The notes: a model not told the origin generated them from the letters alone. 64,000 bases of DNA from Novosphingobium sp. SG707 (GCF_012275515.1 NZ_JAAZQL010000005.1:248001-312000), one strand, 5' to 3'; shown: positions 42,093-50,344, counted from the first letter of the stretch. Numbers and translations: made by a program.

Positions 42093-43244
42093 ATGTTTGA
42101 ACCCTTTCCCGGAAATTACGTGTGGAATCTGGCCACGAATCTGGCGCTGGTCTGCGGCGGCAATCATGGCGAGATTGACGAAGCCTGTCGCCCGGTGCGC
42201 GAGGCGTCCAAGGCCGGGGCCGATGCAGGGTCTGCGCTGCTGTTCGACAGCTGGATTGCAGTGGCCGATCAGGTGACGAACAATGCCGACGATGATCTGG
42301 CCAATGGCTATGCGCTCTCGGCGGGCACCAAATATCTGCGCGCCTCGGGCTATTATCTGGCGGCCGAACGGATGCAGAGCCGCGATTATGCGCCCCGCTG
42401 GGCGGCCTATGATCGCGGGCTGGAACTGTATCACAAGGGTTCGCAATTGCGCGGGCTGCATGTGGACAAGGTTGAGATCCCCTATGAGGGCAGCAGCTAT
42501 ACCGCGATCTTTGTCCATGACGGATCGGGCACGCCGCGCCCCACGCTGGTTTCGGTCAATGGCCTCGATTCCATGAAGGAACAGGTCAATATGGCGGGGC
42601 ATGGGCTGTCCAATCTGGAGCGGGGTATGAACACGCTGTTCCTTGACCAGCCCGGCACCGGCGAGGCAATCCGCAAGCGCAATCTGCCCGCCGTCTATGA
42701 TGCCGAGCGTTGGGGGTCGCCTGCGTTTGACTATCTGCTGACGCGTAGCGATGTGGTCCACGACAAGATCGGCATTTTCGGCCTGTCCTTCGGCGGCTAT
42801 CATGCGCCGCGCATTGCCGCCAATGATCCGCGCTATGCCCTGTGCGCCGTGATGGGCGCCAACCACGTTTGGGGCGAGCGTCAGCGCCAGCGTGTGGCCA
42901 ATGAGGGCGAAAACCCCGTGCCGCATTACTGGGACCATGTGCTGTGGGTCTTCGGCATGGATGATCGCGACGCGTTCCTCGATTATGCCGACCAGATCAC
43001 GCTCAATGGGCAGGTCGAAAAGATCAAGGTGCCTTTCCTCATCACCCATGGCGAGAATGACCGCCAGATCCCGGCCTTCAACGCCCATCTGTCCTACGAT
43101 CAGGCGGTGAACAGCCCCAAGCGGACCTTGCGCATGTTCACCAAGGCGGATTTCGAGGTCGAGCATTGCGGCGCCGACAATGGCACCGGGATGCGTGATT
43201 ACATTGCGGATTGGTGCGCGCAGACCTTTGCGGAGATGGCTTGA
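42093..43244 (+). CDS. Alpha/beta-hydrolase, DHPON-hydrolase-like C-C bond hydrolase
   Basis: 383 residues from the ATG at 42093 (AAAGGAAA upstream). An N-terminal helical domain of about 120 residues precedes the alpha/beta core. The predicted triad is S232 (GLSFGGYH), D323 (HGENDRQIP) and H358 (VEHCGAD). This domain order is that of 2,6-dihydroxypseudooxynicotine hydrolase, which splits a ketone C-C bond next to an aromatic ring. It is coupled to a VOC gene by TGATG. Other family members are simple esterases, so the reaction is inferred. Confidence 0.8.
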   Translation: MFEPFPGNYVWNLATNLALVCGGNHGEIDEACRPVREASKAGADAGSALLFDSWIAVADQVTNNADDDLANGYALSAGTKYLRASGYYLAAERMQSRDYAPRWAAYDRGLELYHKGSQLRGLHVDKVEIPYEGSSYTAIFVHDGSGTPRPTLVSVNGLDSMKEQVNMAGHGLSNLERGMNTLFLDQPGTGEAIRKRNLPAVYDAERWGSPAFDYLLTRSDVVHDKIGIFGLSFGGYHAPRIAANDPRYALCAVMGANHVWGERQRQRVANEGENPVPHYWDHVLWVFGMDDRDAFLDYADQITLNGQVEKIKVPFLITHGENDRQIPAFNAHLSYDQAVNSPKRTLRMFTKADFEVEHCGADNGTGMRDYIADWCAQTFAEMA

Positions 43245-43648
43245 TGGCTGAATTTACCTTCCACCACGGGGGCGTTTCGGTGCCCTCGTTGCAGGAGGCG
43301 ATTGACTGGTACGGCCGCGTGCTGGGCTTTGAGGTGGAAAAGCGGTTTTATATTGAGGCCGCCAAAAGCCACACCGCGATGCTCTGCAAAGGCCCGCTGC
43401 GTTTCGAGATCTTCGAGGTGGAGGGCGCTGCCGCTCTGCCCGAGGATCGCCGCCATCCGCCCGCCGATCTGCGCACCCATGGCAACAAGCATGTGGCCTT
43501 TCGGGTCGAGGATCTAGAGGAATTCTTAAGCGAAATGGAGCAAAAGCAAGTCGATATTGCCTTTGTCGTGCGCGAAAACTTTGGCAAAGGATGCTTTATC
43601 CGCGACTGCGCGGGCAATCTGATCGAATTTGTCGAGGAGCCGAACTGA
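43244..43648 (+). CDS. Single-domain VOC (glyoxalase-like) protein
   Basis: Protein of 134 residues with the beta-alpha-beta-beta-beta repeats of the VOC superfamily (HHGGVSVPSLQEAIDWYGRVLGFEVEK and KHVAFRVEDLEEFLSEMEQK). The C-terminal IRDCAGNLIEFVEEPN carries the usual Glu metal ligand. Small VOC proteins of this kind act as isomerases, epimerases or dioxygenases. Its ATG shares one base with the hydrolase stop, and its stop one base with the ABM start. Confidence 0.82.
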   Translation: MAEFTFHHGGVSVPSLQEAIDWYGRVLGFEVEKRFYIEAAKSHTAMLCKGPLRFEIFEVEGAAALPEDRRHPPADLRTHGNKHVAFRVEDLEEFLSEMEQKQVDIAFVVRENFGKGCFIRDCAGNLIEFVEEPN

Positions 43649-43956
43649 TGACCTTCGAAATCGCCCGCATCACCATCGATCCGGCCCGCGCCGCCGATTT
43701 CGAAGCCGCCGTGGCCCAGGCCGAGCCGCATTTCCGCGCCGATCCGGGCTGCACCGGCTTTGCCCTGCAGCGTGTGGTCGAGGAGCCGGGCGTCTATCAC
43801 CTGCTCGTCGGCTGGGTGTCGGTGGAGGCCCATACCGTCGATTTCCGCGCGACCGAGAATTTTGCCAAGTGGCGCGCGTTGGCCGGGCCGTTTTTCGTTG
43901 AGCCGCCCAAGGTGGTGCATGTGGAGACGGTGATTGGGGAGGCGGGGGTTAAGTAA
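43648..43956 (+). CDS. ABM-domain (antibiotic biosynthesis monooxygenase) protein
   Basis: Protein of 102 residues with the ferredoxin-like ABM fold: ITIDPARAADFEAAVAQAEPHFRADPGCTGFALQRVVEEPGVYHLLVGW and HTVDFRATENFAKW. The His in AEAHTVDFR-like position is conserved. Such proteins oxidise quinol-type aromatics without cofactor or simply bind them. It is the last gene of the operon, followed by repeat C. Confidence 0.82.
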   Translation: MTFEIARITIDPARAADFEAAVAQAEPHFRADPGCTGFALQRVVEEPGVYHLLVGWVSVEAHTVDFRATENFAKWRALAGPFFVEPPKVVHVETVIGEAGVK

Positions 43957-43958
43957 GG

Positions 43959-44184
43959 TTTGCCTCCGGCGGGCAAAGGGCGGGGGCCCTTTGCAATCCC
44001 GTTAATGAAAGCGCCTCGTTTGCAAGCGGGGCGCTTTTTCTATGGGAAAGCCTGCGGCGCGGCGAAGCAGCGTAAAAGGCGCCGCAGGCTTTATCATTCA
44101 AACATCGCGTCCGACACAAAACGCCGAACCCATAACGCAAACGCAGACAGTAACGGGAGCGCGAGGGACGAGTCCCTCGCATCT
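43959..44184. repeat. Intergenic hairpin repeat, copy C
   Basis: Between the convergent ABM and VOC genes. It has the unit-1 hairpin GCAAAGGGC-N4-GCCCTTTGC (43973-43994), an added stem-loop with T-run (44009-44039), the 14 bp stem of AAAGCCTGCGGCGC with GCGCCGCAGGCTTT (44047-44092), the linker with GCGTCCGACAC, GCCGAACCC and GCAGACAGTAA, and GCGAGGGAC-GA-GTCCCTCGC (44161-44180). It is collinear with copy B from the first hairpin to the last. Confidence 0.88.
44009..44039 (+). terminator. Terminator inside repeat C, for the HisD-like operon
   Basis: AAGCGCC (44009-44015) pairs with GGCGCTT (44030-44036), the stem extended inward by a wobble and two more pairs, and five T follow. It lies 53 bp after the ABM stop. 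It is absent from repeats A and B, so it is an insertion or a local replacement within the repeat. Confidence 0.75.
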
Positions 44185-44198
44185 AAACTCCTTCCCCC

Positions 44199-45269
44199 TT
44201 AAATCCCATGCTCATCCTCTTCGGTAATCTCGGCCAAGGCTCCCTCAACCGCCTGCTTGCCCGGAGCCGCTTTGCGATAGGGTTCGAAACTGCGCCGATC
44301 GGCATCGAACCGCATATCCCACGGAATGTCCGGCCCGCGGAAGATCGGCGGGGCATTATTGGCCCAGAGCAGTGAGCCAAAGCGGAAGTCCCAAGCGCGC
44401 GGCACCCAATTGTCGTCCAGATAATCGGTGTCGGCGTGATATTCGGCCTCGCCGCCCTTGCCGGGGATATCGCAGTAGTAATAGATCGCGGAGGAAATCC
44501 GGTGGCGCGAGATGCCGCCTGACGAGTTCATGCTCTCGTTCTTCCAGCCCTTTTCGGCCATCAGGTTCGCGCCTAGCATCACTTCGTCAATGTCGTCCAT
44601 GCCAAAGGCGATATGCATGAATTTGAAATTGTCGGGGGCAAAGGGCAGGTCGCAATTGACCCAGAAGATCGAGTGATGCTCGAACGTGCCGCCCGCGCGC
44701 GAGAAGATGCCGACGCCCTTGCTGTGATCGACATAGCGAAAGCCGAGGTGGCGTTCGTAAAATTCAAACGACCCCACATAATCGGGCGAGAAGAACACCA
44801 CATGGTTGATCGTCTTGGGGATCGCCCGCTGGCGCCAGATGCGGTGCTGGTTGAAACGCGGATAGGAGGTGGGCGTGTTGACCGGGCTGGCTTCGGAATG
44901 GAACGCCCGCTTGGCCCAGACGCGGATGGCGATGGGCTGGCCATCGGGGCAGACGCAATGGACGGTGCCGTCATCATCGCGCGTAATCGCCACTTCGCTT
45001 GCCAGACTGGCCGCGATCTTTTCAAGGTTTTCGGCCGTATCGACGCCCCAGACCGTTTCCTTGACCCCATTGCCGGGGAAGGGATCGGGGCTGGGCAGGC
45101 GCGCGTCGCCATGGGGCAACAGGATCACCCGGCTGCCCGAGGCAAGGCGGAACACGGCTTCATTTTCGGTGATGCTTTCCACCGGCAGGCCGAAATCACT
45201 CCAGAACTTGGCGTTCTGCGCCAGATCATCGACGCCGAACAGGACGGATTCAACGCCCAGAATGCTCAT
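44199..45269 (-). CDS. Two-domain VOC protein, type I extradiol dioxygenase-like
   Basis: 356 residues from the ATG at 45269. It has two VOC modules; the C-terminal one has the classical iron triad His (INHVVFFSPDYVGSFEFYERHLGFRYVD), His (FKFMHIAFGMDDIDE) and Glu (GEAEYHADTDYLDDNW). This is the pattern of 2,3-dihydroxybiphenyl-type dioxygenases that cleave catechols next to the diol. Its ribosome site GGGGAGA is inside the right arm of a long hairpin. It is the last gene of the VOC, FAD-hydroxylase, VOC operon. Confidence 0.85.
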   Translation of the reverse strand: MSILGVESVLFGVDDLAQNAKFWSDFGLPVESITENEAVFRLASGSRVILLPHGDARLPSPDPFPGNGVKETVWGVDTAENLEKIAASLASEVAITRDDDGTVHCVCPDGQPIAIRVWAKRAFHSEASPVNTPTSYPRFNQHRIWRQRAIPKTINHVVFFSPDYVGSFEFYERHLGFRYVDHSKGVGIFSRAGGTFEHHSIFWVNCDLPFAPDNFKFMHIAFGMDDIDEVMLGANLMAEKGWKNESMNSSGGISRHRISSAIYYYCDIPGKGGEAEYHADTDYLDDNWVPRAWDFRFGSLLWANNAPPIFRGPDIPWDMRFDADRRSFEPYRKAAPGKQAVEGALAEITEEDEHGI

Positions 45270-45274
45270 ACAAA

Positions 45275-45321
45275 TCTCCCCAAAGTTTGCGCCCTTATGA
45301 TGGGGCGCAACCTTGGGGAGA
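45275..45321 (-). promoter_or_regulatory. Long leader hairpin that sequesters the dioxygenase ribosome site
   Basis: Arms at 45275-45294 (TCTCCCCAAAGTTTGCGCCC) and 45302-45321 (GGGGCGCAACCTTGGGGAGA) pair over about 19 positions around a 7 base loop. In the minus-strand mRNA the GGGGAGA next to the ATG at 45269 is part of the stem. Translation of the dioxygenase would be blocked unless the stem is opened by a ribosome, heat, a protein or a small RNA. Confidence 0.75.
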
Positions 45322-45355
45322 AACGCATTGCATCGGATCGGTGCTATCGGTTTCG

Positions 45356-46474
45356 TTAAACCGGCTCGGCCAGCTTCTTGCGGATGCGGTCGGTCACTTC
45401 GACCGGATCGCCCGCGCTTTCGGGGTGCATTTCCCATTCGCCCAACTGGATCGAGGATGTGCCGACCAGCTTGGCCCGTTCAAACCGCCGCTCCATAAAG
45501 GCGCGCAGCGCGGTTTCGATATCCCCGCGCCCAAGTTCTTCGGCCAGAACCACCGCATCCTCGACCGCCATGGCCGCGCCCTGGCCCAGATGGGGCGTGG
45601 CTGAATGGGCGGCATCGCCAATCAGCACCACGCGGCCCTTGTGCCACGGATCGGGCATGATGCAGGCCTCCAGCGGGCGATAGACCACCAGCGCAGGATC
45701 GGTGATCGTCTTGGCCGCCTCGCCCAGAATGCCGCCATAACCGGCAAGGCGGGCGTGCATTTCATGGGCAAGCGTTTCGGGGGCAAAGCGCGGGTTGCCC
45801 TTTTCCTCGATCACGGCGAAAATATACATTTCATCGGGCGTCAGCGGGCAATAGCCGGCCTTGCCGTTGAAGCCGTTGTGGCCGTTTCCGATGTAGATAT
45901 CGCTCCATTCGAGGCCCTCGGGGCGCGGCACGTTGTAGCGCCACACGCCTTGCCCGGTGAATTTGGGGGTGGCTTCGGGAAAGATCGCCTTGCGCACGGC
46001 CGAATAATTGCCATCCGCGCCCACGACTAGATCATACGAACCGGACGTGCCATCGGAAAAGCCCAGTTCCACATGGTCGCCATAATCCTCCATCGCGGTG
46101 AAGGTGACGCCCAGACGCACCGGAATGCCCAGTTCCTTGACCTTGTCGGTCAAGACCTTGTGCAGCGCGGGCCGCGTCAGGCCCAGATCGGAGGGCAGGC
46201 CGTCAACCGCCGTATCGCCCGGCAATTCGGCAATCGTGTTGCCGTTAACGTCCACGAAGCGCGCCCCGCGATAGGCATAGCCCGCCTTCACCGCCGCATC
46301 GCCCACGCCCAGCGCGTTGAGGGCCCGCACGAAATTGGCCTGCACGATGATGCCTACGTGATAGACCTGCCAGTCCTTGTCCCGCTCGACCACTTCGCAG
46401 GCCACGCCGCGCTGATGCAGGCCGATGGCCAGAGCAAGGCCCGCCACCCCGCCGCCGATGATGCAAATCGTCAT
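45356..46474 (-). CDS. FAD-dependent aromatic hydroxylase
   Basis: Protein of 372 residues of the PHBH fold: FAD motif IIGGGVAGLALAIGLHQRG, DG motif YDLVVGADGNYSAVRK, and the GD motif VVLIGDAAHSATPHLGQGAAMAVEDAVVLAEEL. It belongs with 3-hydroxybenzoate 6-hydroxylase and salicylate hydroxylase-like NAD(P)H enzymes that add a hydroxyl ortho or para to a phenol. It lies between two extradiol-type dioxygenases, 13 bp after the upstream one, so it probably makes the catechol or hydroquinone for ring cleavage. Confidence 0.9.
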   Translation of the reverse strand: MTICIIGGGVAGLALAIGLHQRGVACEVVERDKDWQVYHVGIIVQANFVRALNALGVGDAAVKAGYAYRGARFVDVNGNTIAELPGDTAVDGLPSDLGLTRPALHKVLTDKVKELGIPVRLGVTFTAMEDYGDHVELGFSDGTSGSYDLVVGADGNYSAVRKAIFPEATPKFTGQGVWRYNVPRPEGLEWSDIYIGNGHNGFNGKAGYCPLTPDEMYIFAVIEEKGNPRFAPETLAHEMHARLAGYGGILGEAAKTITDPALVVYRPLEACIMPDPWHKGRVVLIGDAAHSATPHLGQGAAMAVEDAVVLAEELGRGDIETALRAFMERRFERAKLVGTSSIQLGEWEMHPESAGDPVEVTDRIRKKLAEPV

Positions 46475-46486
46475 AATCTCTCTCCC

Positions 46487-47512
46487 TTATTCAGCAGCTT
46501 GGGCCGGAACCGGTTTCGGATCGGCGGGCAGGTAACGAAGCTGGTCCTCACGCGCATAGGCCACGTCCCAGACCGGCTCTTCCTGCAACCAATGGGGCAG
46601 GTCGTGCATATAGATCAGCGTGCCAAAGGCGCCGTCCCACACGCGCACCTTCCAACTGTCGTCCACACAGTCGCAATCGGCGCCATATTCCATGTCGCCG
46701 CCCAGTTCGGGCACCGCCAGATACAGAAACGCCGCGCTGGTCAGTCGGTGGCGGCCAAGACCCCATCCGCCCGCAAAGCTGTAGCCCAGACGGTCGAGGT
46801 GGTTCTTGCCCACCATGATCTCGTCAATGTCCTCGCATTCGAAATTGGCGTGGTGGAATTTCAGCGTGCCGTCGAAACCGGGCATCCGCGCATGGGCATT
46901 GGCCAGAAAGATATTGTGATGCTCATAGGCCCCATCGGCGCGCATATAGACGCCAAAGCCCTTTTGCACATCGGTCAGGCGAAAGCCGAGGCGGTCGCGG
47001 TAGTATTCCATCGCCTCCTGCACATCGGGGAAGGTCCAGACGGTGTGGTGGATACGCTTGGGCACGGCGCGGGCCAGCCATTTGCGCGGCTGGTTGAGGC
47101 GGCCCACAGTGCCGGGCGTGTTGCTGGGGCTGGGCGCGCCATGGACGGCGCGGGGTTGCCAGACCTGAAGGCCGATGGCCTGGCCAAAGGGCGTGATGAA
47201 ATGGGTGATGCCCTCGGCATCGACGCGCAATTCATGATCGCGCGACAGGTCGGCGCTCATGCGCGCCATGGCCTCGGCGCTGTCCACGCTCCACACGCAT
47301 TCGTGGACGCCGATGCCGGTCTGCGCGCCGCCTTTGGGCAGATCCTCATGCCCGCGCAGCAGCAGGCGGACCTGCGCGCCGTTCATCGTTTCGAACCTTG
47401 CGCTGGTGGCGTCCTGTTCGAGGGGCCGCAGCCCGTAATCGGTGAAAAACCGGCTGGTGGTGGCCAGATCATCCACCAGAAACACCAGCCGCCTTATGCC
47501 TGTGATCGCCAT
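46487..47512 (-). CDS. Two-domain VOC protein, type I extradiol dioxygenase-like
   Basis: 341 residues from MAITGIRRLVF at 47512; an ATG at 47521 was rejected because AAGGGAG abuts it but is well placed for 47512. The iron triad is His (IHHTVWTFPDV), His (LKFHHANFECEDIDE) and Glu (GGDMEYGADCDCVDDSW). It is paralogous to the VOC gene at 44199 (shared domain order and ligands, low identity). It is the first gene of the operon and carries an FNR-type box upstream. Two dioxygenases may act on two different catechols. Confidence 0.85.
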   Translation of the reverse strand: MAITGIRRLVFLVDDLATTSRFFTDYGLRPLEQDATSARFETMNGAQVRLLLRGHEDLPKGGAQTGIGVHECVWSVDSAEAMARMSADLSRDHELRVDAEGITHFITPFGQAIGLQVWQPRAVHGAPSPSNTPGTVGRLNQPRKWLARAVPKRIHHTVWTFPDVQEAMEYYRDRLGFRLTDVQKGFGVYMRADGAYEHHNIFLANAHARMPGFDGTLKFHHANFECEDIDEIMVGKNHLDRLGYSFAGGWGLGRHRLTSAAFLYLAVPELGGDMEYGADCDCVDDSWKVRVWDGAFGTLIYMHDLPHWLQEEPVWDVAYAREDQLRYLPADPKPVPAQAAE

Positions 47513-47571
47513 TTCGCGCATCTCCCTTTGCTCTCTAGGGGCAAGGATGATGCGCGAGCGGCTTTGGCTTC

Positions 47572-47629
47572 TTGATCTGGATCAATCCGATTTCATGGAT
47601 TGAATGGGATTTACCTATTGATGAAATCG
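47572..47629. promoter_or_regulatory. FNR/FixK-type box and nested palindromes upstream of the dioxygenase operon
   Basis: TTGAT-N4-ATCAA (47572-47585) is a perfect FNR/FixK consensus. It overlaps TCAATCC-N8-GGATTGA (47582-47603), and CGATTTCAT (47588-47596) is inverted as ATGAAATCG (47621-47629). All are in the 131 bp between the small gene and the dioxygenase start at 47512. The box centre is about 66 bp before the ATG. This suggests oxygen- or redox-linked control plus a second regulator. Confidence 0.6.
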
Positions 47630-47643
47630 AATTGAGGCAGGTT

Positions 47644-47871
47644 TCACTTGCGCAGCAGCAGGGTAATCAAAAACCAGATGGTTTTGGCATCCAGCAGCTT
47701 CAATCCGGCCCGCGCCTGTTCCGGCGTCAGTTTCGCCACCATCGGCATGGCGCCAAAGATCTTGCCGCGAATGACCAGATCATTGCCGTCACGCTCGATC
47801 CGGCGCACGGCCATCAGTTCCTTATTGTTGGCGTCGAGCACCTTCATCGGCGCAATCTTCTTCTCGGCCAT
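47644..47871 (-). CDS. Small conserved protein coupled to the PYROXD2-like oxidase
   Basis: Protein of 75 residues: MAEKKIAPMKVLDANNKEL, VIRGKIFGAMPMVAKLTPEQARAGLKLLDAK, ending with a hydrophobic TIWFLITLLLRK. The tail could be a membrane anchor or an amphipathic helix. Its ATG shares one base with the oxidase stop (TAATG), so the two proteins are made in a fixed ratio. It has no family I can name. It may be a subunit or membrane tether of the oxidase. Confidence 0.7.
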   Translation of the reverse strand: MAEKKIAPMKVLDANNKELMAVRRIERDGNDLVIRGKIFGAMPMVAKLTPEQARAGLKLLDAKTIWFLITLLLRK

Positions 47872-49466
47872 TACACCGCTCCCCCAATGTCCTTGGCACA
47901 GACCTTGTCATAATCGATGTCCATATCGTCCATCATCTGGATCGCGGTGGCGCGCCCGGCGCCGAAGACCCCCCCGCCCGGATGCATGAAGGGGCCGACC
48001 AGATAGAGGCCATCGATGCCCGGCACGCGGAACGATCCCAGATCGGGCGTGGGGCGATGGGCCACCGATTGATACATGAAGGGCGCGCAGCCATGGATGT
48101 CGCCCTTGATGAAGCTGGCAGGGCTGTCGCGCTCATGGTCGATGGGCGAGCGGATAAGGCGGCCGGTGATGTTGTCATCGGTGAGATTTGAATAGAACTT
48201 GCGATATTGTTCGAGCGCCCGGTCGGCGAATTCTTCCTTGCGCGCGTCCCAAGAACCCGGCCCGTCGGGATAGAGATTATAGGGCGCGAAATTGACGCCA
48301 TAGAACACGCCCGCCCCTTCCGGCGCGCGGCTGGGGTCAAAGATCGTGTTGTCGCCGCCCGCGATCAGGCGGTGCGAAACCTCGCCCCGGCGCAGCTTGT
48401 CATATTCCAGCAGCATGTCGCGGATGGTGTAGAAATCCATCAGCTCGGTCATCATCGCGTTGGTTTCATTGCCCACCTTCAGCTTCAAACGCTCCTTCAG
48501 CGTCAGATGCATCAGGTTGATCGAGAAGGTCGATTGCGTGACGCGCTCGGCGCGCTGCAAGACCGGCTCCGGCGTTTCGCCCACGAATTTGCGCAGCACA
48601 TGCGGGTGGATCGCGCCGATCACGCCATCCCTGGCCATAAATGTCTCGCCCGTGGTCAGCTCCAGACCCCCCGCCTTGCCGCCCGAGACAATCACGCGCG
48701 TCACCTCGGCATTGCAACGGACCTCGCCGCCGAAATGCTCGATGGCGCGCACCAAGGCCTTGGACAATTGCCCCGACCCACCCTTGGGCATCGAGCAGCC
48801 ATAGGTATGGATGATCCCCGGCATCAGGAACGCGCCCATGCCGGTGCCCAGTTCATCGGGCATTTGCAGGTTTTCGGTCACCATGCGCAAGATGTGGAGC
48901 TTGAGCAGATCGCTCTCGAAATATTGCTCCACCACGTCGAGCGCGGACCGGCTCATCACGTCCAGCAGGAAGCGGCCCTCGTCCGACTGGTCCATCATCG
49001 CCACGAAGGCGCCCATGGGGAAGGGCGGCGCATAAAGCCCGCTCATAAACATCGGGATCGCGTCCATGCTGGCGCGGGCGAATTTGCGATAGGCTTCGGC
49101 GTCGCGCGGGCTGAAGGCGGCGATTTCCTCGCAGGTGCGGTCCAGATCCTTCCACGAACGGACCACCGTGCCATCCTCCCAGATTGAGGCATGGGGCAGG
49201 TCGGGATAGATATATTCCAGCCCGAATTTCGACAGCAGCCCCAGCTCGTCCTCGCGCAGCATCGGGTTGCCCTGAATCATGATATGCACATTGGAATGCT
49301 CATCATGCCAATATCCGGGCCGGATCAACTCGCGCGTGGAAACGCCGCCGCCGAAATGGGGTTTGCGTTCCAGCACCAGCACGCGTTTTCCGGCCTTGGC
49401 CATATAGGCCGCTGCGGTCAGGCCATTATGGCCGCCGCCCATCACGACGATGTCATACTGGCTCAT
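47871..49466 (-). CDS. FAD/NAD(P)-dependent oxidoreductase, PYROXD2/phytoene-desaturase-like
   Basis: 531 residues from the ATG at 49466. The dinucleotide motif YDIVVMGGGHNGLTAAAYMAKAGKRVLVLER with HFGGGVSTREL and the closing GLYLVGPFMHPGGGVFGAGRATAIQMMDD are those of the carotenoid-desaturase-like amine oxidase superfamily. Members of this branch in catabolic clusters may oxidise hydroaromatic or side-chain CH-OH groups. It is coupled to an SDR upstream (ATGA) and the 75-residue protein downstream. Confidence 0.82.
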   Translation of the reverse strand: MSQYDIVVMGGGHNGLTAAAYMAKAGKRVLVLERKPHFGGGVSTRELIRPGYWHDEHSNVHIMIQGNPMLREDELGLLSKFGLEYIYPDLPHASIWEDGTVVRSWKDLDRTCEEIAAFSPRDAEAYRKFARASMDAIPMFMSGLYAPPFPMGAFVAMMDQSDEGRFLLDVMSRSALDVVEQYFESDLLKLHILRMVTENLQMPDELGTGMGAFLMPGIIHTYGCSMPKGGSGQLSKALVRAIEHFGGEVRCNAEVTRVIVSGGKAGGLELTTGETFMARDGVIGAIHPHVLRKFVGETPEPVLQRAERVTQSTFSINLMHLTLKERLKLKVGNETNAMMTELMDFYTIRDMLLEYDKLRRGEVSHRLIAGGDNTIFDPSRAPEGAGVFYGVNFAPYNLYPDGPGSWDARKEEFADRALEQYRKFYSNLTDDNITGRLIRSPIDHERDSPASFIKGDIHGCAPFMYQSVAHRPTPDLGSFRVPGIDGLYLVGPFMHPGGGVFGAGRATAIQMMDDMDIDYDKVCAKDIGGAV

Positions 49467-50275
49467 GATGCGTGTCCTTCGAAAAATGCGCGAAATCCGC
49501 CGAGGCCGGGGACGTGGGATGTGCCGCCGCCATCGCATTCCACGCAGGCGCCGGTGATGTTGCGCGCCGCGTCGCTGGCCAAAAAGGCCACCGCCTCGGC
49601 AATATCCTGCGGGTCGCCCAATTGATCGCGCAGGGTTTCATCCTCCACCACCTGATGCAGGGCGGCAGGAAAGGCTTCCTTCAGCGCGGGGGTCATGGTC
49701 ATGCCCGGCGCTACGGCGTTGCATCGCACGCCCGCGCGGCCATGCGATGCGGCAATCGCGCGAGTCATCTGGATGATCGCGGCCTTCGACGAGCTATAGG
49801 CGGCCTGAATCATATGGCCCTGCAGCGCGAGACTGCTGACCGTGTTGACGATATTGCCTTTGCTCTCGCGCAGATGCGGCAAAGCGGCGCGGCAGGCGAT
49901 CATCGTCCCGCGCACATTGACGCGATAGGTCCGGTCCCACAGGGCCGTTGCCATATGCTCGATATTGCCATCCTGCTGCGCAATATCGGGGCCGAGCAGG
50001 GCCGCATTGTTGTGCAGAATATCCAGCCGCCCGAAATGGGCGACGGTCCGGGCCACCATCGCCTCGATGCTGGCCTCGTCCTCAAGGTCGAGATGCAGCG
50101 CGAAGGCATCAGGAATCTCGGCCGCCACGGCCTGCGCGTGCGGCATGTCGATATCGGCAATGGCGACCCTTGCCCCGCGTAGGGTCATCAATTGCGCGGT
50201 GGCCGCGCCGATCCCGCCTGCGCCGCCGGTGATGATGGCGATCTTACCGTCCAGCCTGATGGCATCATGAGCCAT
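49463..50275 (-). CDS. SDR oxidoreductase
   Basis: 270 residues from the ATG at 50275, after GGGAGAAGG. Cofactor loop TGGAGGIGAATAQ, NNAALLGPD, catalytic YSSSK with Ser in VSSLALQG, and a C-terminal ITGACVECDGGGTSH ending. It is the first gene of the SDR, oxidase, small-protein group, divergent from an HxlR regulator that likely controls it. Confidence 0.88.
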   Translation of the reverse strand: MAHDAIRLDGKIAIITGGAGGIGAATAQLMTLRGARVAIADIDMPHAQAVAAEIPDAFALHLDLEDEASIEAMVARTVAHFGRLDILHNNAALLGPDIAQQDGNIEHMATALWDRTYRVNVRGTMIACRAALPHLRESKGNIVNTVSSLALQGHMIQAAYSSSKAAIIQMTRAIAASHGRAGVRCNAVAPGMTMTPALKEAFPAALHQVVEDETLRDQLGDPQDIAEAVAFLASDAARNITGACVECDGGGTSHVPGLGGFRAFFEGHAS

Positions 50276-50344
50276 GGGCACCTTCTCCCTCTTGTTTATC
50301 CTATCGGATGCTGGTGTTACTGCCCATCGCGCAAAGCGGAAGAA

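Noticed and set aside
46073..47575. Open frame of 500 codons on the plus strand across the FAD hydroxylase and VOC genes
   Set aside because: The minus strand holds intact FAD and iron-ligand motifs; the plus frame is His/Ala-rich without homology that I recognise.
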